A model generated the notes under the pieces. The model saw only the letters and a program-made list of their open reading frames with translations. It had not been told where the DNA came from and did not search any database. This document shows, piece after piece, positions 20,508 to 21,950 of a DNA stretch of 21,950 nt (position 1 is the stretch's first letter; each line of letters opens with the position of its first letter). The position numbers and the translations under genes were made by a program. Source of the DNA: a virus; IMG/VR virus record IMGVR_UViG_3300031227_003783, positions 1 to 21,950 of that record. The stretch is one strand, 5' to 3'.

Positions 20508-21950
20508 TGGCGTTGACGTTTCCGCCAGGGCACACCTGGGAAGACTATAAGATAGAGCTGCTGGACAAAGGCCGTGCCGTCATTGACGACATAGCCGACG
20601 CCAGGCGGCCACGCTTTCAGCATCAAATCTATGGCAAGGGCAACTTCTCTTTTGAGCTGGCGCTAGACTCGCTACACGCGACACAGATAACGGCGGGCGA
20701 GGTGCAGTACGTCCGCGTCACGCGGGGCACAGAACACGTCTTTGATGGGCGTATTGAGAAAAAGGGCCGCAAGTTCAATCAGGACACAAAGTATATCGAG
20801 GTATGGGAAATATCAGGCGTCGCTCTGGGCATGATCTTGGATGATCGTGGCGGCGTGCCTATTACGGGCGATTCACTCAAGAGCGGCTCCTTGCCTGTTG
20901 ATGATGCTTTCAAGTGGATTGTCGAGCGCACGCTAGGAGCAACGGCACCAGCAAGCCCAGACGCCAATAGTCGCGTTATGGATGGCGTCGCTGTAGCCGC
21001 CGACAAAAGCGAGTCAGGCACAAGCATCGAGCTCGACGCTACAGGCTATAGCGTTCATCAGCTATTAGAGAGTCACGGCGCCGAGAACGACGTGGACTTT
21101 GACCTCTACTTTTCAGGCACCACCCCATATGGCATAACATATCAGACATGGAGCCCTAGGCGCGGGCTTGACAAATCAAGAGGCAACGGCGCACGGCGAG
21201 AGGTCATATTCGATACTGAGGGCGAGAACGTCATGGATGCGAGTGTGTACTTTGACGGCTATGGTCAGAGAAGCACGCTCATTGACCGCACATTTACATC
21301 AGAATCAACCAATACGACGGCAGTCACAAACCAGCTATATCGCGAGCGGATCTCTGCCAGCGGTGACGCCGCTACGCTGGCTACACAGCAAGCCGGAACG
21401 GACATCAAAGAGGGCTATACCTTTACATTTCGTGAGACGCTGGGCCTACAATGGCGCACACACTTTGAGCTAGGCGACCTGGTAACATTCTCTAGCGACT
21501 ATTTGGATATAACAGAAACTGACCAGCTAGTATCGGGCATTGAGGTACAGATTGACGAAGACGGGCTAGAGACGATTAAGGTCACGCTGGGCGACGCAGA
21601 GCCCGACATGCTCAGCACCATCAACAGCGCGGGGCAAAGTGGGACAAAAGACTCGCTAGATTATCCGACCTATACCATCTGGGGCTTGCGCGACGATGCT
21701 GGTGTACTAGGCGTCGCCGCCACAGATAACACAATGGTCATCGAGGGCGGCACCGGCATCACCGTGACCAAGGACACAGAAGCATTCGGCGCGATTACCT
21801 ACGATTCGATGCTGATTGATTCTGTCTGGACACGTACCAGCGGATCGTCACCCGAGGTTGTCTCGCCAGCCACATTCGCCGATTATGTGAGAGTTACCCG
21901 CCTTGAGATAGCTAGTGCCGCCGACTATATCGACATATCGGGAAGCCTAT
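20507..21950 (+). CDS. tail-associated (Tal-like) baseplate hub protein, partial
   Basis: This frame opens at ATG 20507, overlapping the Dit stop, and stays open to the window end (481 codons seen, 3' end missing). It begins M-A-L-T-F-P-P-G-H-T-W-E-D-Y. It has the beta-rich start of tail hub proteins (V-R-V-T-R-G-T-E-H-V-F-D-G-R-I), then F-E-L-G-D-L-V-T-F-S and G-I-E-V-Q-I-D-E-D-G near 350, typical of Tal and ReqiPepy6 gp37-like proteins. After about 390 it passes into a fibre-like section (T-M-V-I-E-G-G-T-G-I-T-V-T). It would cap the tail and begin host contact. GGGAG upstream serves as SD. Confidence 0.78.
   Translation, partial: MALTFPPGHTWEDYKIELLDKGRAVIDDIADARRPRFQHQIYGKGNFSFELALDSLHATQITAGEVQYVRVTRGTEHVFDGRIEKKGRKFNQDTKYIEVWEISGVALGMILDDRGGVPITGDSLKSGSLPVDDAFKWIVERTLGATAPASPDANSRVMDGVAVAADKSESGTSIELDATGYSVHQLLESHGAENDVDFDLYFSGTTPYGITYQTWSPRRGLDKSRGNGARREVIFDTEGENVMDASVYFDGYGQRSTLIDRTFTSESTNTTAVTNQLYRERISASGDAATLATQQAGTDIKEGYTFTFRETLGLQWRTHFELGDLVTFSSDYLDITETDQLVSGIEVQIDEDGLETIKVTLGDAEPDMLSTINSAGQSGTKDSLDYPTYTIWGLRDDAGVLGVAATDNTMVIEGGTGITVTKDTEAFGAITYDSMLIDSVWTRTSGSSPEVVSPATFADYVRVTRLEIASAADYIDISGSL

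Overview
The window is the late gene cluster (DNA packaging, head, connector and tail) of a tailed double-stranded DNA phage or prophage, with all conventional genes on the + strand, tightly spaced or overlapping, and mostly with good Shine-Dalgarno sites. An HK97-type portal, protease and capsid, a tail tube without a sheath gene, a 1244-residue tape measure, and Dit- and Tal-like genes point to a siphovirus. A lipoprotein signal, a Tat signal and a consensus sigma-70 promoter point to a bacterial host. I cannot name the host phylum from sequence alone. The DNA is moderately GC-rich, uses the Leu codon CTA heavily and so contains many CTAG tetramers. No integrase, lysis or replication genes are visible.

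Layout: 1-502 holds a sigma-region-4-like regulator and a small Cys-rich protein. Positions 503-852 are a non-coding RNA-rich gap: a G-rich hairpin element, a candidate structured RNA closed by a 22-bp stem, a tRNA-Thr(UGU) starting 2 nt after that stem, and overlapping hairpins before the next gene. Positions 853-2102 hold small unknown genes, including a Tat-signal protein and an untracked 34-codon gene. Positions 2035-4090 encode the terminase subunits. Positions 4100-10157 encode portal, MuF-type head morphogenesis protein, gp10-like protein, prohead protease, major capsid protein and a probable head accessory protein. Positions 10163-10962 hold a lipoprotein gene bracketed by two GC-rich hairpins. 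Positions 10981-12702 hold connector and tail-completion genes, followed by an unexpected glycosyltransferase-methyltransferase fusion (12614-13870). Positions 13885-21950 hold tail tube, two chaperone-like genes, tape measure, Dit-like and Tal-like proteins; the last runs off the window.

The standout is inside the MuF gene. An intein of 275 codons (6297-7121) interrupts the conserved H-x-N-C-R-C motif. Its sense strand shows splicing blocks but no recognisable homing endonuclease. The opposite strand of the same DNA encodes a 251-residue protein (7058 to 6303) with an N-terminal helix-turn-helix and a Vsr/DUF559-like nuclease core. It has its own GGAGG site and a promoter matching the sigma-70 consensus in all 12 positions with an 18-bp spacer, and all of these lie within the intein codons. 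The two frames are in codon register. The -35 box overlaps the codon of the penultimate intein residue, which is Lys instead of the usual His. This looks like a self-contained homing unit: the intein repairs the host protein at protein level while the antisense gene independently makes the nuclease.
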